Assembly (NCBI GenBank): GCA_964058845.1
Contig: CAXKVR010000066.1
Location: forward strand, 226,001-290,000
Length of the DNA: 64,000 nucleotides
Origin: Carex sylvatica
Taxonomy: Eukaryota; Streptophyta; Magnoliopsida; Poales; Cyperaceae
Reading direction: 5' to 3'
The notes beneath the pieces are model-generated. The model saw only the letters and a list, made by a program, of their open reading frames with translations. It searched no databases and was not told the DNA's origin. A program made the position numbers and the translations under genes. Numbering within the stretch: position 1 is the stretch's first letter; each line of letters starts with the position of its first letter. Positions 22,991-34,867 of this stretch are shown here, piece by piece.

Positions 22991-24110
22991 AAAATTCAAT
23001 ATATCTATAAATAATGTTTTAAAAATTAACAAACTATTTGGTGCACATCCTTAATGTTTACTATTTGTAATCTCGTCAAATAAAGATAGTTAATTATATA
23101 GTCTAATTTCTATTTAGATTGTTTGATCTGAAATAAACAAGGCAAATTTACAAGGATCAATGGACCAACCAATGAGATTCATGGGCTTTGGTTTCGACCC
23201 GGTATTAACGGGAGCACTAACCTAAATTTTGTTTTATTTATTTTTGTAATTACTCTTCTGTTATCTTTGGGAAAGTAAAACTGCAGTAATAGTAAAATTT
23301 GTTGGGAAACCGTCAAGTTTGTCAGTTTGACCGCAAGTAAAAAAATTGATATTTTTTTATTTAAATAACATTCAATCATTTAGCTTGCATAATGCATGTA
23401 GTCTTGTAAAAAATTATAATAAAAGATTAATTCATTTGAAATATATAATTCGATATAATTAATAATGATAAAATAAGGAAATAGTCTCTTTATTATTATA
23501 AAATAATCAATATACTATTATATTTATATTTTTACGAAATAAACAAAGATTCATAATGTTCATGAATAATTTGAAATAAATATAATGTTGTTCGTACAAT
23601 TTGTCAAATTTTTCAAAAAAAATCAGAGACCTGTTTGGAAAAAATAATGATTATGTGATATACGTATTAGTCAATTCCTTCATTACAATGTTTTAATGGT
23701 ATATCAGTTCTAGAGGCCATCGCATAGCAACAACCTTAAAGTGAAAACAAATTAGCTAACAACAGGATCATTTGATGGGTTAATGGAGGTAATAATGTAT
23801 GCCTTCCACCATAAATTCAAATCTCAATATACAATTAAACTGATTAATTACGATGGGAGAATTGGAACTCTATATATACGAACTGAAGGATAAAGGATGA
23901 AACAAAGCAGTGCATTAGACTAGCTAGTAATAAAATAAAGGTTTTTAGTCACATATATATTTGTCAAAACTTTGAATTTTTCTATTTTTTTTCATAAAAA
24001 AAATTGAAATATTTCATTTTCCTCGTTAAAACAAGAGTACATTGCCGGATACCATCCAAGCTTTCAAAATTGTCAATATATATAGGCCCATCAAAACAAC
24101 TTATTTTTCC
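22991..24110. other. Gene-free stretch
   Basis: AT-rich with no coding or repeat structure that I recognise. Confidence 0.4.
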
Positions 24111-26213
24111 ATTAAACTCAATATTCTTTCTTCTATCCCTTTTCTTCATTTAATATATATAACAATAGTTTCAAAATCTTTAGTGCCACAAACAGTGTAG
24201 CTAGATCATATTTGATAATGCAATAATAAAGAGATAAAATGTTAACTCTTATATCATAAAAGAGTGATAATATATCTTATCTTTTTTACTTTATTTATGT
24301 GACTTAATTTCTACGAAGATATCTTAATCATGTTTGGTAATGCAATAATAAAATGAAGAGAAAATTAATAGATATAACTCCTAATTATAAAAAAGCGATG
24401 ATATTTCTTATCGTTTTACTCTATTTTTGTGACTTTATGGAAAGATAACTAAATCATGTTTGGCAAGTGATAACAAAAATGAAGAGATAAAGAGATAACT
24501 CTTATCTCATAAAAGAATGATGATACTGTTTGTTCTTGAACATTATTTTTCTTTCAAACATGCATGGAGTCTTTGTATGATCCTTAATAATATATTTCTT
24601 ATGGTGTCTCTCACCATAATAGTCACTGATTTTTCATGTCTGAAATTTGAACAATGATATGATAAATGACAAAATGGTTAAAAATACAGTAATATATGAA
24701 ATACATCTGCATTCATATATTAAGCACTTAAATGTCCTGATTCGCCAACGACTGTGATTAAAAGATGAGACATCAGATTGAATATTAACTCTCAAATTAA
24801 ATAGTTTTCCTTATTTTAATTCTATGTATCTTTTTTATATATGTTTTTTTTTATGTGCAGAGGTCTAAATTTATTTAGACACATACTAATCACACTTATT
24901 TGACTGTTAAATACTTGATTTTTCAGATAATCATGATTTCTTTCTGTTTTTTAAATATCATTTAATTTTTTTTGAATTAATTTGTAATTGTATAGGAACG
25001 TAGTAGGTTCTATAAAAAGTAATAAAATGTATTTTAAACCACCTTTCAATTTTTGGATTGTAGAATTTAAACAACCTTTCAATAAAATGTAATAATTTAT
25101 TGATAATTTTTGGATTGCAGAATTTAAACAACCGTTCAATTTTAATCTGACGCTCAGTAATAAATACCTTTAGACACATTTTATTAGGTATCATTTATAA
25201 ATAACAGAAGGATACTATCGTTTTTAAAAAATATTATTGTATCTTCATATGTATAGAATTTACCTTGGAAACATATAATTCTTACATATTTAAAACTACA
25301 AAAAAGACGATGCATGATTTTTTTTTAATATCAAATTTATATGAATGAATGATGTCTAAAAGATACTTTTCTAAAACGTTTGGTAGACCTATAATAATTT
25401 CATAAGTTATTTTTCTTATATTCGTAACATCTAAAATAACTACTTAACAAATTAAGTTTACTGGATATTCATTACAAATTAAGTTTATTAGATGTTCATT
25501 TTTAAGCTAGAATACTAAACTAAAAATTTTCACGAATCTACATACTTAGTATAAGATATATGTTATTTTGTATGAGAATTTTTTTTGTTATCTTATAATA
25601 TGTCTCCATTGTAATGCATGGGTTCGATACCAATAATATATTATATATCTCCAAGTTGCAATTAATGTTATTGCTAAATTAATTTACAAAATTAAAAATA
25701 ACTAATATAATTTTAATTTCGCAATAGTAAATATTGGATTTAATCCTCATTAATTAGTTTCTATATAGTGAAAGAAAGCATCATAATTTACCGTTATATA
25801 TAAATAATGAAGGTCTTCTAAAGTGCCATCCCAACATATTTTTTCAGATAACTATTCCTTGAATTACCTGCATGCACCAGCTGTTAAAAGAAATAAAAAG
25901 AAAATGAAGGAAATCATCACTGACAGATTAAACCCAACCAACAAGCAGTGAAGTCATTTTGTTCATTAGCAATTACTTCAACACACAAGAACACAAAATA
26001 GAGAACAGCACACACAACTGATACATGTGAGACCTCGACTTGTACGAACGATGCCTCCTAAGACAACCATACTGATAGACACCCCCAAACTTCATCCCCG
26101 TAAAATCCCCCTCTCCCTTTAATTTCTCTTACCGCCGACCCAAAACATCAAACCCTAAAATTTACTTGCCCAGAATTCAAAGTACCACACAACTCTAACA
26201 CATAGCATAAGAG

Positions 26214-26223
26214 CATGCATGCA
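26214..26223. promoter_or_regulatory. RY-type motif (CATGCATGCA) in the 3' flank of the left NF-YB gene
   Basis: CATGCATGCA contains overlapping RY elements, the binding motif of B3 embryo regulators. It lies about 35 bp after the stop codon, and the right copy has the same motif at 29620-29630. Its position suggests 3' UTR, so a promoter role is only inferred. Confidence 0.3.
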
Positions 26224-26256
26224 TTTGCAATTTGCATGCTTGCAGTTTGTCCCTGA

Positions 26257-26886
26257 TTACTTGAAATTATCATAGTTAGAATTATCATGATGATTATCAA
26301 GGTTGCTCATAAGTGGCAGGGTATGTGGAGTGCTTGGGCCGTCGGTCCCACAATCGCCGTCTTCATGCGCTCCTTGCCCTCTGTAGTACCCATCAGGCAT
26401 CCCGTTTTCTCCAAAAAACACATACTGATGATGTGGCGGTGGCACCTGAGTTGCCCCTGGGTACGCATGCTGCGGCATGACATGTGCCATCATTGGACCA
26501 GTAGCCATCTGATGCCTATGTTTTACGAGATTGAGTGGTTCGCCACGGATCGACCCACGTTGGTCCCCTTCAAACTCACGGTACCTCGACAGGTACACAG
26601 ACAGCGGCTCAAGGTAATCATCGAAGCCAAGCTTGCTCTTGGCCCAAAGCACATCCTCAGCCGTGATGGTTTTGCGTTGCTCCCTTTGGCACCTGTCGTT
26701 GGCCTCACCGGTGACAAAGCTGATGTACTCCGATACACACTCCTGAATGGTCTCCTTTGCATCGTCAGATATCTTGGCGTGAGGAGGGAGCACACGCCGC
26801 ATGATCCGAATCACATTGGCTATCGGCATGAACCAGTCTTGCTCCCGGATCCCCCCATGAGCTTGGCCTTGGACTTCAGTCGGCAT
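26257..26886 (-). CDS. LEC1-type NF-YB subunit, left copy
   Basis: Histone-fold subunit of the nuclear NF-Y (CCAAT-binding) complex, 209 aa from the ATG that matches the other copy. The B domain spans about residues 13-107 ([13 protein letters not shown], then [17 protein letters not shown], then [11 protein letters not shown]). Asp17 in REQD is the residue that marks the LEC1/L1L class, known for embryo development. Against the right copy this one has R18W next to that Asp and M83K in the otherwise strongly conserved WAMSKLGF motif; these may impair dimerisation or DNA contact. An in-frame upstream ATG at 26922 would add 12 residues ([11 protein letters not shown] after the Met), absent from the right copy. 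Single exon. It could be a drifting duplicate; the frame is intact. Confidence 0.85.
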   Translation of the reverse strand: MPTEVQGQAHGGIREQDWFMPIANVIRIMRRVLPPHAKISDDAKETIQECVSEYISFVTGEANDRCQREQRKTITAEDVLWAKSKLGFDDYLEPLSVYLSRYREFEGDQRGSIRGEPLNLVKHRHQMATGPMMAHVMPQHAYPGATQVPPPHHQYVFFGENGMPDGYYRGQGAHEDGDCGTDGPSTPHTLPLMSNLDNHHDNSNYDNFK

Positions 26887-27005
26887 GGCCTGGTCACGCT
26901 CCGACGGGTTCGAGCAGTTCATACCAGCTTGATGTGACTTTGGTCCAAACGGTGGTAATGGTATATGGAGCCTGTAATATGTTATATATGGTGGTTTAAA
27001 AAGAA

Positions 27006-28551
27006 GGGGGAATTTCACTTATACCCCTCAAAAACTTTAATTGGGTGCTCCACGTGGAAAATTTATTCTGTTTCAGATATACTGGTGTTGGTTTTCCAAA
27101 CTTCTGATTTTGTGTTATGTGCTTCGTATTATTTATGTAAATATTTAGATTGTGGTGTGCAACCATGTAAAAAACGTAGAAATACGAAGTTCTAAGTTCT
27201 AACTATATAAGGTATCTAATACATTATGTTTGTAATTTTCATTGGTTCTTTATTATTCTGACACAAACCTGATTTTCAGTTTTTCTTTCTTTCTGATATT
27301 GAACTCCTTGCTCGGGGGTTCCGTGAAGAGTTGAAAACCTCTATCGGACCGTTTTATCTAAATCAGGTGTCTGTACGTTTAAGACTTGATCGAAGTGTCT
27401 GCTTGTAATATGAAGGATCGGATAGAATAGTGTCATTATTCACAGTAACAGTAACAGTATATATGTCTAGGGATTCGGTTTCAAGTTTCAACAGTAGGAA
27501 ACTTACAAATTTTTGACAGATTTGAATTGTTTATTTGAGATTAGATAGTTCGGAGCGCACAAATATATATAACCGCGTTTATTTGAGATTATTTTTTGGA
27601 AAATAGAATATAGTTGAATTCAGTATCCTTAAGCTTTCTTGTATGCATCTCTCAAATCTCATCTTAGTTCCCTTTATATTATGTTCCTGCTTATTGCTGC
27701 CATAGTTCTCATAGAAGGAATTTACAACATGTAATTTGAATTGTTCGATTTAAATCAAACGCGATTATATTTATGAGCATATTTTCCCTTTTTGATATCG
27801 GAGCCATTTGAATCAGATGATTATAAAGCATAATACATTGATTATCGTAACTGCTGATGTGAACTCAACTATCCATTTTCTAAATCTAAGATGAACAGAG
27901 CAAATTTCCAATACTATCCTTTATTTAATTGCATTTCAAAATTGTAATCATTACGTGCATGCGCATACATGTGACTTCTCTACATATACATGTATTCATT
28001 TTCTGTAGGTTCCATATTTCTAAATGCATTTCATTTGTCCGTATATATTTTTAAACTCCTAAATTATTTTATTTTTAACTTAAATATATGTATGATATAT
28101 TGGCAATGTCACAGCATGTACATATCCTGTCAATCTGTAAGCCACAAATCGAAAATTAAAATTGTTCTGTATTAAATTAAATTATATGCTTGATTTTTTG
28201 AAAGAAAATCTGGTTAGTATTTTTTCTTATAATATAGGGAAGTAATTTAAATATGTAAAAAAAATAAAAAATTTAGAGGTACACGCTTGTTTACTTACCA
28301 ATCGCCACAAATAATCCCTTGTCATGGTTTGACCGTCAATAACTTGGTGCCAAGTTTCAAGCCAGTTACTGCCCCACTGCCAGTAGGTGGCCTCCAGGAT
28401 ATTGCGCCACGTGTCCCTCATGGACGCGAAAACACGACTGTGCATTTAACTGGTTTAATTCGTTCTCTCTATATACAATGCCTCTCCACCCTCTCCTCTC
28501 TTCCTCAGTGCGTCAACATAAATTTGCATTTATTTTCCACTAAAAGAACAA
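27006..28551. other. IR1 spacer between divergent NF-YB genes
   Basis: Unique 1.5-kb sequence, probably containing both promoters. A TATATACA motif near 28471 with CT-rich sequence after it could serve the plus-strand gene. No protein-coding signal is seen. Confidence 0.4.
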
Positions 28552-28956
28552 TTCTTTTTAAACCACCATATATAACACATTACATTTACAGAATCCATAT
28601 ACTGATATACCATTACCACCGTTTATTTATTTGATGGTTTATTTTTTTTTTTAGGAAACTTTTATTTCCTTTAATCACAATTGCTCAATTACCGGGTATT
28701 TAAATGAAAAACCAGTCGTTCATAAGCTTTTAACATATGATGCCACTTGTCATGTAGGCATTCAATGTGTTTGCGGTGATGCAATTATTAGGGAACTCGG
28801 AAACTGGTGCCTTTAATTTATTGTCAACAGTTTTACGTTGACAGACGAGAAAGCTTCAATAATTATTCTCTACAATCAACTACTCTTCGTTTATTTTTAT
28901 TCAAAATATATACAAATTAAGCTTGAGTCAAATTTCATCTCTTCTGTGACCAGGCC

Positions 28957-29586
28957 ATGTCGACTGACGTCCAAGGCCAAGCCCAGGGGAGGATCCGGGA
29001 GCAAGACCGGTTCATGCCGATAGCCAATGTGATTCGGATCATGCGGCGTGTGCTCCCTCCTCATGCCAAGATATCTGACGATGCAAAGGAGACCATTCAG
29101 GAGTGTGTATCGGAGTACATCAGCTTTGTCACCGGTGAGGCCAACGACAGGTGCCAAAGGGAGCAACGCAAAACCATCACGGCTGATGATGTGCTCTGGG
29201 CCATGAGCAAGCTTGGCTTCGATGATTACCTTGAACCGCTGTCTGTGTACCTGTCGAGGTACCGTGAGTTTGAAGGGTACCAACGCGGGTCGATCCATGG
29301 CGAACCACTCACTCTCGTGAAACACAGGCATCAGATGGCTACTGGTCCAATGATGGCACATGTCATGCCGCAGCATGTGTGCCCAGGGGCAACTCAGGTG
29401 CCACCGCCACATCATCAGTATGTGTTTTTTGGAGAAAACGGGATGCCTGATGGGTACTACAGAGGACAAGGAGCGCATGAAGACGGCGATTGTGGGACCG
29501 ACGGTCCAAGCACTCCACATACCCTGCCACTTATGAGCAACCTTGATAATCATCATGATAGTTCTAACTATGATAATTTCAAGTAA
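28957..29586 (+). CDS. LEC1-type NF-YB subunit, right copy
   Basis: Nuclear NF-Y complex subunit, 209 aa, single exon. Residues 13-107 form the complete histone-fold B domain: [12 protein letters not shown], the [15 protein letters not shown] helix, [20 protein letters not shown] and GFDDYLEPL. Asp17 marks the LEC1/LEC1-like class, whose members act in embryogenesis with NF-YC and B3 factors. The C-terminal half (108-209) is His/Met/Gly/Pro-rich and ends SSNYDNFK. An in-frame TGA lies about 10 codons upstream, so the ATG is well placed. All family consensus positions I can check are intact, so this is the likelier functional copy of the pair. Confidence 0.9.
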   Translation: MSTDVQGQAQGRIREQDRFMPIANVIRIMRRVLPPHAKISDDAKETIQECVSEYISFVTGEANDRCQREQRKTITADDVLWAMSKLGFDDYLEPLSVYLSRYREFEGYQRGSIHGEPLTLVKHRHQMATGPMMAHVMPQHVCPGATQVPPPHHQYVFFGENGMPDGYYRGQGAHEDGDCGTDGPSTPHTLPLMSNLDNHHDSSNYDNFK

Positions 29587-30230
29587 TCAGGGACAAACTG
29601 CAAGCATGCAAATTGCAAATGCATGCATGCTCTTATGCTATGTGTTAGAGTTGTGTGGTACTTAGTCTGAATTCTGGGCAAGTAGATTTTGGGGTTTGAT
29701 GTTTTTGGGTTGGCGGTAAGAGAAATTAAAGGGAGAGGGGGATTTTACGGGGATGCAGTTTGGCGGGGTCTATCAGTATGGTTGTCTTAGGAAGCGTCGT
29801 TCGTACATGTCGAGGTCTCATGTATCAGTTGTGTGTGTTGTTCTCTATTTTGTGTTCTTGTGTGTTGAAGTAATTGCTAATGAACAAATTGACTTGACTG
29901 CTTGTTGGTTGGGTTTAATCCGTCAGTGATGATTTCCTCCATTTTCTTTTTATTTTGTTTTTTAACAGCTGGTGCATGCTGGTAATTCAAGGAATTGTTA
30001 TCTGAAAAAATATGTTGGTATGGCACTTTAGAAGATCTGCATTATTTAAATATATAAGGGTAATATCATGATGCTTTCTTTCACTATATAGAAACTAATT
30101 AATGAGCATTAAATCCAATATTTACTATTGCGATTTTAAAATTAAATTAGTTATTTTTAATTTTGTAAATTAATTTTGGCAATAACATTAATTGCAACTT
30201 GGAGATATATAATATTTTACTAGTATCGAA

Positions 30231-30380
30231 CTCAAAAACTAGAATTTAGTTTAGTTGCAAAGGCACATGATCTCTATGTGAGAAGTCATTGGTTCGAAAT
30301 CTGAATAGGAGAAATCATTTGTTATAATAACAAATGTATTAAATAGTAGAGTGACTTAAGCTCCAACCTTACTCAAAAAA
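30231..30380 (+). mobile_element. tRNA-derived SINE, copy 2, in IR1 right arm only
   Basis: Perfect 10-bp target duplication TAGTATCGAA (30221-30230 and 30381-30390). Internal promoter-like boxes: TTTAGTTGCAAAGGCACA (A box) and TTGGTTCGAAATCTG (B box). The left arm near 25.64 kb holds the uninterrupted site. Same family as 15891-16025, sharing the GTATTAAATAGTNGNGTG block. Confidence 0.85.
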
Positions 30381-31865
30381 TAGTATCGAATCCATTCATT
30401 ACAACGGAGACATATTGTAAGATAACAAAAAAAATTCTCATACAAACTAATTAACATCTCTCTTATATTATGTAGATTCGTGAAAATATTTTACTTTAGT
30501 ATTCTAGCTTGCTTAAAAATGAACATCCAATAAACTTAATTTGTTACTTAGTTATTTTAGACGTTTACGAATATAAGAAAAATAACTTATGAAATTATTA
30601 TAGGTCTACCAAACGTTTTAAAAATGTATCTTTTAGACATCATTCCTTCATATAAATTTGATATTAGAAAAAATCATGCATCGTCTTTTTTGTAGTTTTA
30701 AATATGTAAGAATTTTATGTTTCGAAGGTAAATTCTATATATATGAAGATACAATAATCTTTTTTAAAATCGATAGTGATTTATAAATGATACATAATAA
30801 AAATGTCCAATGGTATTTATTACTGAGCGTCAGATTAAAATTGAATGGTTGTTTAAATTCTCCAATCCAAAAATTATCAATCAATTATTTATTACATTTT
30901 TATTGAAAGGTTGTTTAAATTCTACACTCCAAAAATTGAAAGGTTGTTTAAAATAGATTTTTTTTACTTTTTATAGAACCTACTAAGTTCCTATACAATT
31001 ATCAATTAATCAAAAAAAAAATGATATTTAAAAAACATAAAGAAATCATGATCAATCTGAAAAATTAAGTATTTGACAACCAAATAAGTGTGATGAGTAT
31101 GTGTCTATATAAATTTAGACCTCTACACATTAAAAAAAAAACATATATAAAAAAGATAAATAGAATTAAAATAAGGCAAACTATTTTATTGGAGGGTTGA
31201 TATTCAATCTGAAGTCTCATCTTTTAATCACAGTTGTTGGTAGATTAGAACATCTAAGTGCTTAATATATAAATGGTTTATTTTATATATTATTGTATTT
31301 TTAACCATTTTGTCATTTATTAGATCATTGTTTAAATTTTCAGACATGAAAAATCAATGACTATTATGATGAGAGAAACACCATAAGAAATATTATTAAG
31401 GATCATACAAAGACTCCATGTTTGAAAGAAAAACAATGTACAAGAACAAACAATATCATCATTAATCTTTTATTGGATAAGATTTATCTCTTTATCTCTT
31501 CATTTTCGTTATCACTTCCCAAACATGATTTAGTTATCTTTCCAGAAAAGTCACAAAGTAGAATAAAACGATACGAAATATCATCGCTTTTTTTAAGATT
31601 AAAAGTTATATATATTAATTTTCTCATTATTGCATTACCATAAACATGATCAAGATATCTTCGTAGAAAGTCACATAAATAAAGTAAAGAAGATAAGATA
31701 TATTATCACTCTTTTATGATATAAGAGTTAACATGATTTTAACTCTTTATTTTATTGCATTATCAAACATGATCTAGCTACATTGCTTGTGGCACTAAAG
31801 ATTTTGAAACCTGTTATACATATTAAATGAAGAAAAGGGATAGAAGAAAGGATATTGAGTTTAAT

Positions 31866-33763
31866 ACCTTGTTGTTTCATTCCGATAGAGGACTGTTCTA
31901 AACTAGAGAACAAAATCTGCTCTTCTTGGAGAAAAGAGAACCCTCACCTCTCTCTCTCTCTCTCTCTCTCTCTCCTACTCTTAGTGGCTGTCAATGACAC
32001 CTGTTTATTCGTTTACTCTATTTGTATCTCATTTGATAAGATGGGTATGAGTAATTTTTTTCATTAGTTTATTGGGCATGGATACATAAGAATTTTTTTT
32101 CGTTAGATAAACGGATATGGATACGGGCCGGTAAAAGTTATTTCATATCCGTTGAGGAATAGGTAATTATACAAAATAAATTATATATTATGATAAAATG
32201 GATGCATTTTATTGAAAGAAAAATATTATACTAAATATTTCAATTTTTATTTGAATGTTTTGTTATTTATAACTAATTGAATTTGTCTAAAAAGATATTT
32301 GTGATTTTATTTTATTTTTGCTTCGTAAAAAACTATTAGTTAGAATTTATTGCATATTTATATTTTAATTTTATATTAGTAATTGTGATTGTATATATAT
32401 TTTAATTTTATATGTATGGCATGATAAGTTTTGATGGTTTGTTTGTAAAAATAATAAAACTATTTTATTTGTATTATTCGTTATTCGTCCGTTATCGTTT
32501 CGTTACTCGTTAATCTTAAGGGCAAGTACAATAATAAGCAGCAAAAAACGAAAAACGATTATATATTGTCTGATGCGTGTGTCAAAAAAGTGCAAAAAAA
32601 GTATTGGTGAAGGCTCTTGCTAATCTAAATAGAAGTAATGTTAGCTTAGGTGATATGAATTCCCGTTTCCTGGCTCAATCGTAAATTGACTCCTCAATCT
32701 GATGTTTTCACTTTTGATATCATACCACTTTACTACTGAACATGGTAAAAATGAAATTCATCCACAGCCTACAGAACGAGTGTGACGAAACCAAAAAAAT
32801 ATGATTGAATGGAACATAATTTTGTAAGTATTTGAACAATATTTATATTTTTGTAATTTCTTTTGAAACATATATAATAACATAAGCATATTTTTTTAAA
32901 TAAATTTTACAGAGCATGGTCCAGAGCCCCCTTCGAGGATTGCAAAGTTTCTATATGGCATATTTAAAACACAGATCAATGTTTGGTTAATTTAAGAAAT
33001 GTGAAGCAACCAGACTACACAATCAATGCAGTTTCTAATGAAAAAAACAGGACCAGAAGGCAAATGTAAGAGTTGACATATATTGTTTAGTAATGATCAT
33101 AAAAATAATTGTCTTTGTCGTTTATACCAGGCACCAGCTTGGGTCCTAGAGCTATTTTGATTGATTGTTTTGCATTGTCTAGACCTTACATAATATCAAT
33201 TCTTTTAACTCCTATAACTTCCTGCACAAAATATAACCGCAAACACAAATATCATCAGCAACTACAACTACTAGGGCTTCTACAACTACAACTACTACAT
33301 CTATATTAGAAGAATATGTTTTTGTATAAACTAGTAACTTGTTGCTTCCTTTTAGACCCAACAAACTTCTGAAACCCTCCTTGACAACCAGCTTGGTATT
33401 ACCTGTTCAATAAGAAATCATTGTTATTGTCATGAAAATCAAACTCTTATTAGTTTTAATTTTTGTGGTGCTTGAAAATATCACTCATTCCTGTGTAATC
33501 AAAAACTGACTGGGAATAAATCATAATATAATAATCCTAGGTGGGAATAAAATTAACACTACTGGCAGTAGTAACGATCCACCACTGGATTTGTACAGTT
33601 CATGCGGTGGTATTAATTACAAGTCAGTAGGTAAATTTGTACCACTAAAATAACTTTGCAAACACATCAATCACTAAAAGATTTAAGAAGGCAGACCATT
33701 TAGATCAACTAAACTAAGATTTTAACAAATTAAACAAAAAACTAAATTAGTACTCAATTAAAC
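31866..33763. other. Gene-free stretch between IR1 and F-box gene A
   Basis: Contains a (CT)n microsatellite at about 31948-31974 and CGGATATGGATACGGG-like sequence near 32112 that resembles hAT-derived elements. The last 240 bases are the F-box gene's 3' flank, which is also found beside copies C and D. No gene otherwise. Confidence 0.4.
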
Positions 33764-34867
33764 TTACTTGATATCAGATAGTTTTACCAGACTAGGCACA
33801 AACCAAGTCTCCACTGAATCAAAAGGGCAAGGCAACACCTCAGTTGTTCCCTCTCCTTTGTCGTATCTACAAAGATATTGTGTGGCTTCTAAGAAGTAAA
33901 TGCAATTTCCTTTGAATCCAGCAAAATTACTTGCACAAAAAGATAACCCACGATAATTTTGCAGAAACAACATTTGATCACCGATATCAGTGATTTTCAC
34001 CCAACAAGGTTTTCCTTCACCATCACCGAAATAAAGATAGTATATATCAAAGAGCCATTGCTCAACCTCATAAAGTTGGAACAACCTTAGGATCTGTCCT
34101 TCTGACTCGACCATAACTGTGCGACCCTTTAGGAGAGGGTTTGTGTCCTCTGGTGGTGCGACTTGATAAACCAATTTTTTTGTGGCAATATCAATAACAT
34201 CTGTAATGCCGGTTTCTCTGTCGTTGCTAAAGTGTTGTCCCATATAAAATGCCTTACCATTGTAGCTGTTGCCAATCCATTTTACATAGACCCAATCGTC
34301 GGCCTTCGGTCGCCTAAAGGCTATTATACTGTGTTGGGTAGGCCTGTTCGCTTGTCCTGATATAACGACAATATCGCCACCTTCAATTGAATCTGGACCA
34401 ATATAGTCTGGGCACCCATAGACACTAACCCAAGGAGCATAAATCTGATCATGACTAAGAGGATTAAGGAGATACATCTTCTCATTTCTCGAGTTAGAGG
34501 CAAGTAAGTAGCGGCATGAGGGGCCATTAAGCCTAGCACGACGAGAACCTGGACAGAAGATAGTATGAACTTTACCAGACGAGAGGCAGTAGAATCGTAT
34601 AATGGGGTTTCCACGGTATACATCAGAGTCTTGACGACGTTCTAGAAGCCAGGGGAGTTGTTGGGGAGGATCGGTGACTGGGGCCGACAACTGCCACGTC
34701 TTACACACAGCACGGAAGCGTATGAAATCAGAGATATCAGGGAGTTTTTTGGAGAAGAGATGGAGAATTTCTTGTGGAAGTTCAGACCATTTTCTGTCAT
34801 GGCTTGGAACGCCATTGGTACGGATTAGTTCTCTTGTGGTAGTGCTTTTTGTCTTTCGCTTGGGCAT
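33764..34867 (-). CDS. F-box/DUF295 protein, copy A
   Basis: Predicted substrate-recognition subunit of an SCF ubiquitin ligase, 367 aa, one exon. The N-terminal F-box covers about residues 27-62 (WSELPQEILHLFSKKL, ISDFIRFRAVCKTW). The rest forms the beta-rich region typical of the SKIP23/KIB-like class, ending in the DUF295 signature area (DIGDQMLFLQ, GLSFCAS, GNCIYFLE, CRYD, WFVPSLV). The ATG at 34867 was chosen over an upstream non-ATG frame extension. It is the only family member here that ends in KLSDIK, because copy C stops after SLV. Bases from 34257 outward belong to IR2, so the 5' two thirds are duplicated in copy B and the 3' third is not. The substrate is unknown. Confidence 0.85.
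   Translation of the reverse strand: MPKRKTKSTTTRELIRTNGVPSHDRKWSELPQEILHLFSKKLPDISDFIRFRAVCKTWQLSAPVTDPPQQLPWLLERRQDSDVYRGNPIIRFYCLSSGKVHTIFCPGSRRARLNGPSCRYLLASNSRNEKMYLLNPLSHDQIYAPWVSVYGCPDYIGPDSIEGGDIVVISGQANRPTQHSIIAFRRPKADDWVYVKWIGNSYNGKAFYMGQHFSNDRETGITDVIDIATKKLVYQVAPPEDTNPLLKGRTVMVESEGQILRLFQLYEVEQWLFDIYYLYFGDGEGKPCWVKITDIGDQMLFLQNYRGLSFCASNFAGFKGNCIYFLEATQYLCRYDKGEGTTEVLPCPFDSVETWFVPSLVKLSDIK

Larger units (their letters stand above)
24111..27005. repeat. IR1 left arm
   Basis: Inverted relative to 28552-31865. The outer end is ATTAAACTCAATATTCTTTC, matching the complement at 31846-31865; the inner end is GGTGGTTTAAAAAGAA, matching 28552 onward. The arm holds the minus-strand NF-YB gene and about 2 kb of its 3' flank. 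The arms differ by many substitutions and several indels, so this is an older duplication than IR2 or IR3. Confidence 0.9.
28552..31865. repeat. IR1 right arm
   Basis: Inverted counterpart of 24111-27005. Between about 28625 and 28944 it carries about 320 bp just before the gene that replace about 50 bp in the left arm, so the two genes have different proximal upstream regions. It also carries a 150-bp SINE absent from the left arm. Confidence 0.9.

Noticed and set aside
26287..29556. Long antisense frames over both NF-YB genes (about 216-219 codons)
   Set aside because: They are shadows of the coding strand in balanced-composition sequence; the sense frames match the NF-YB family.
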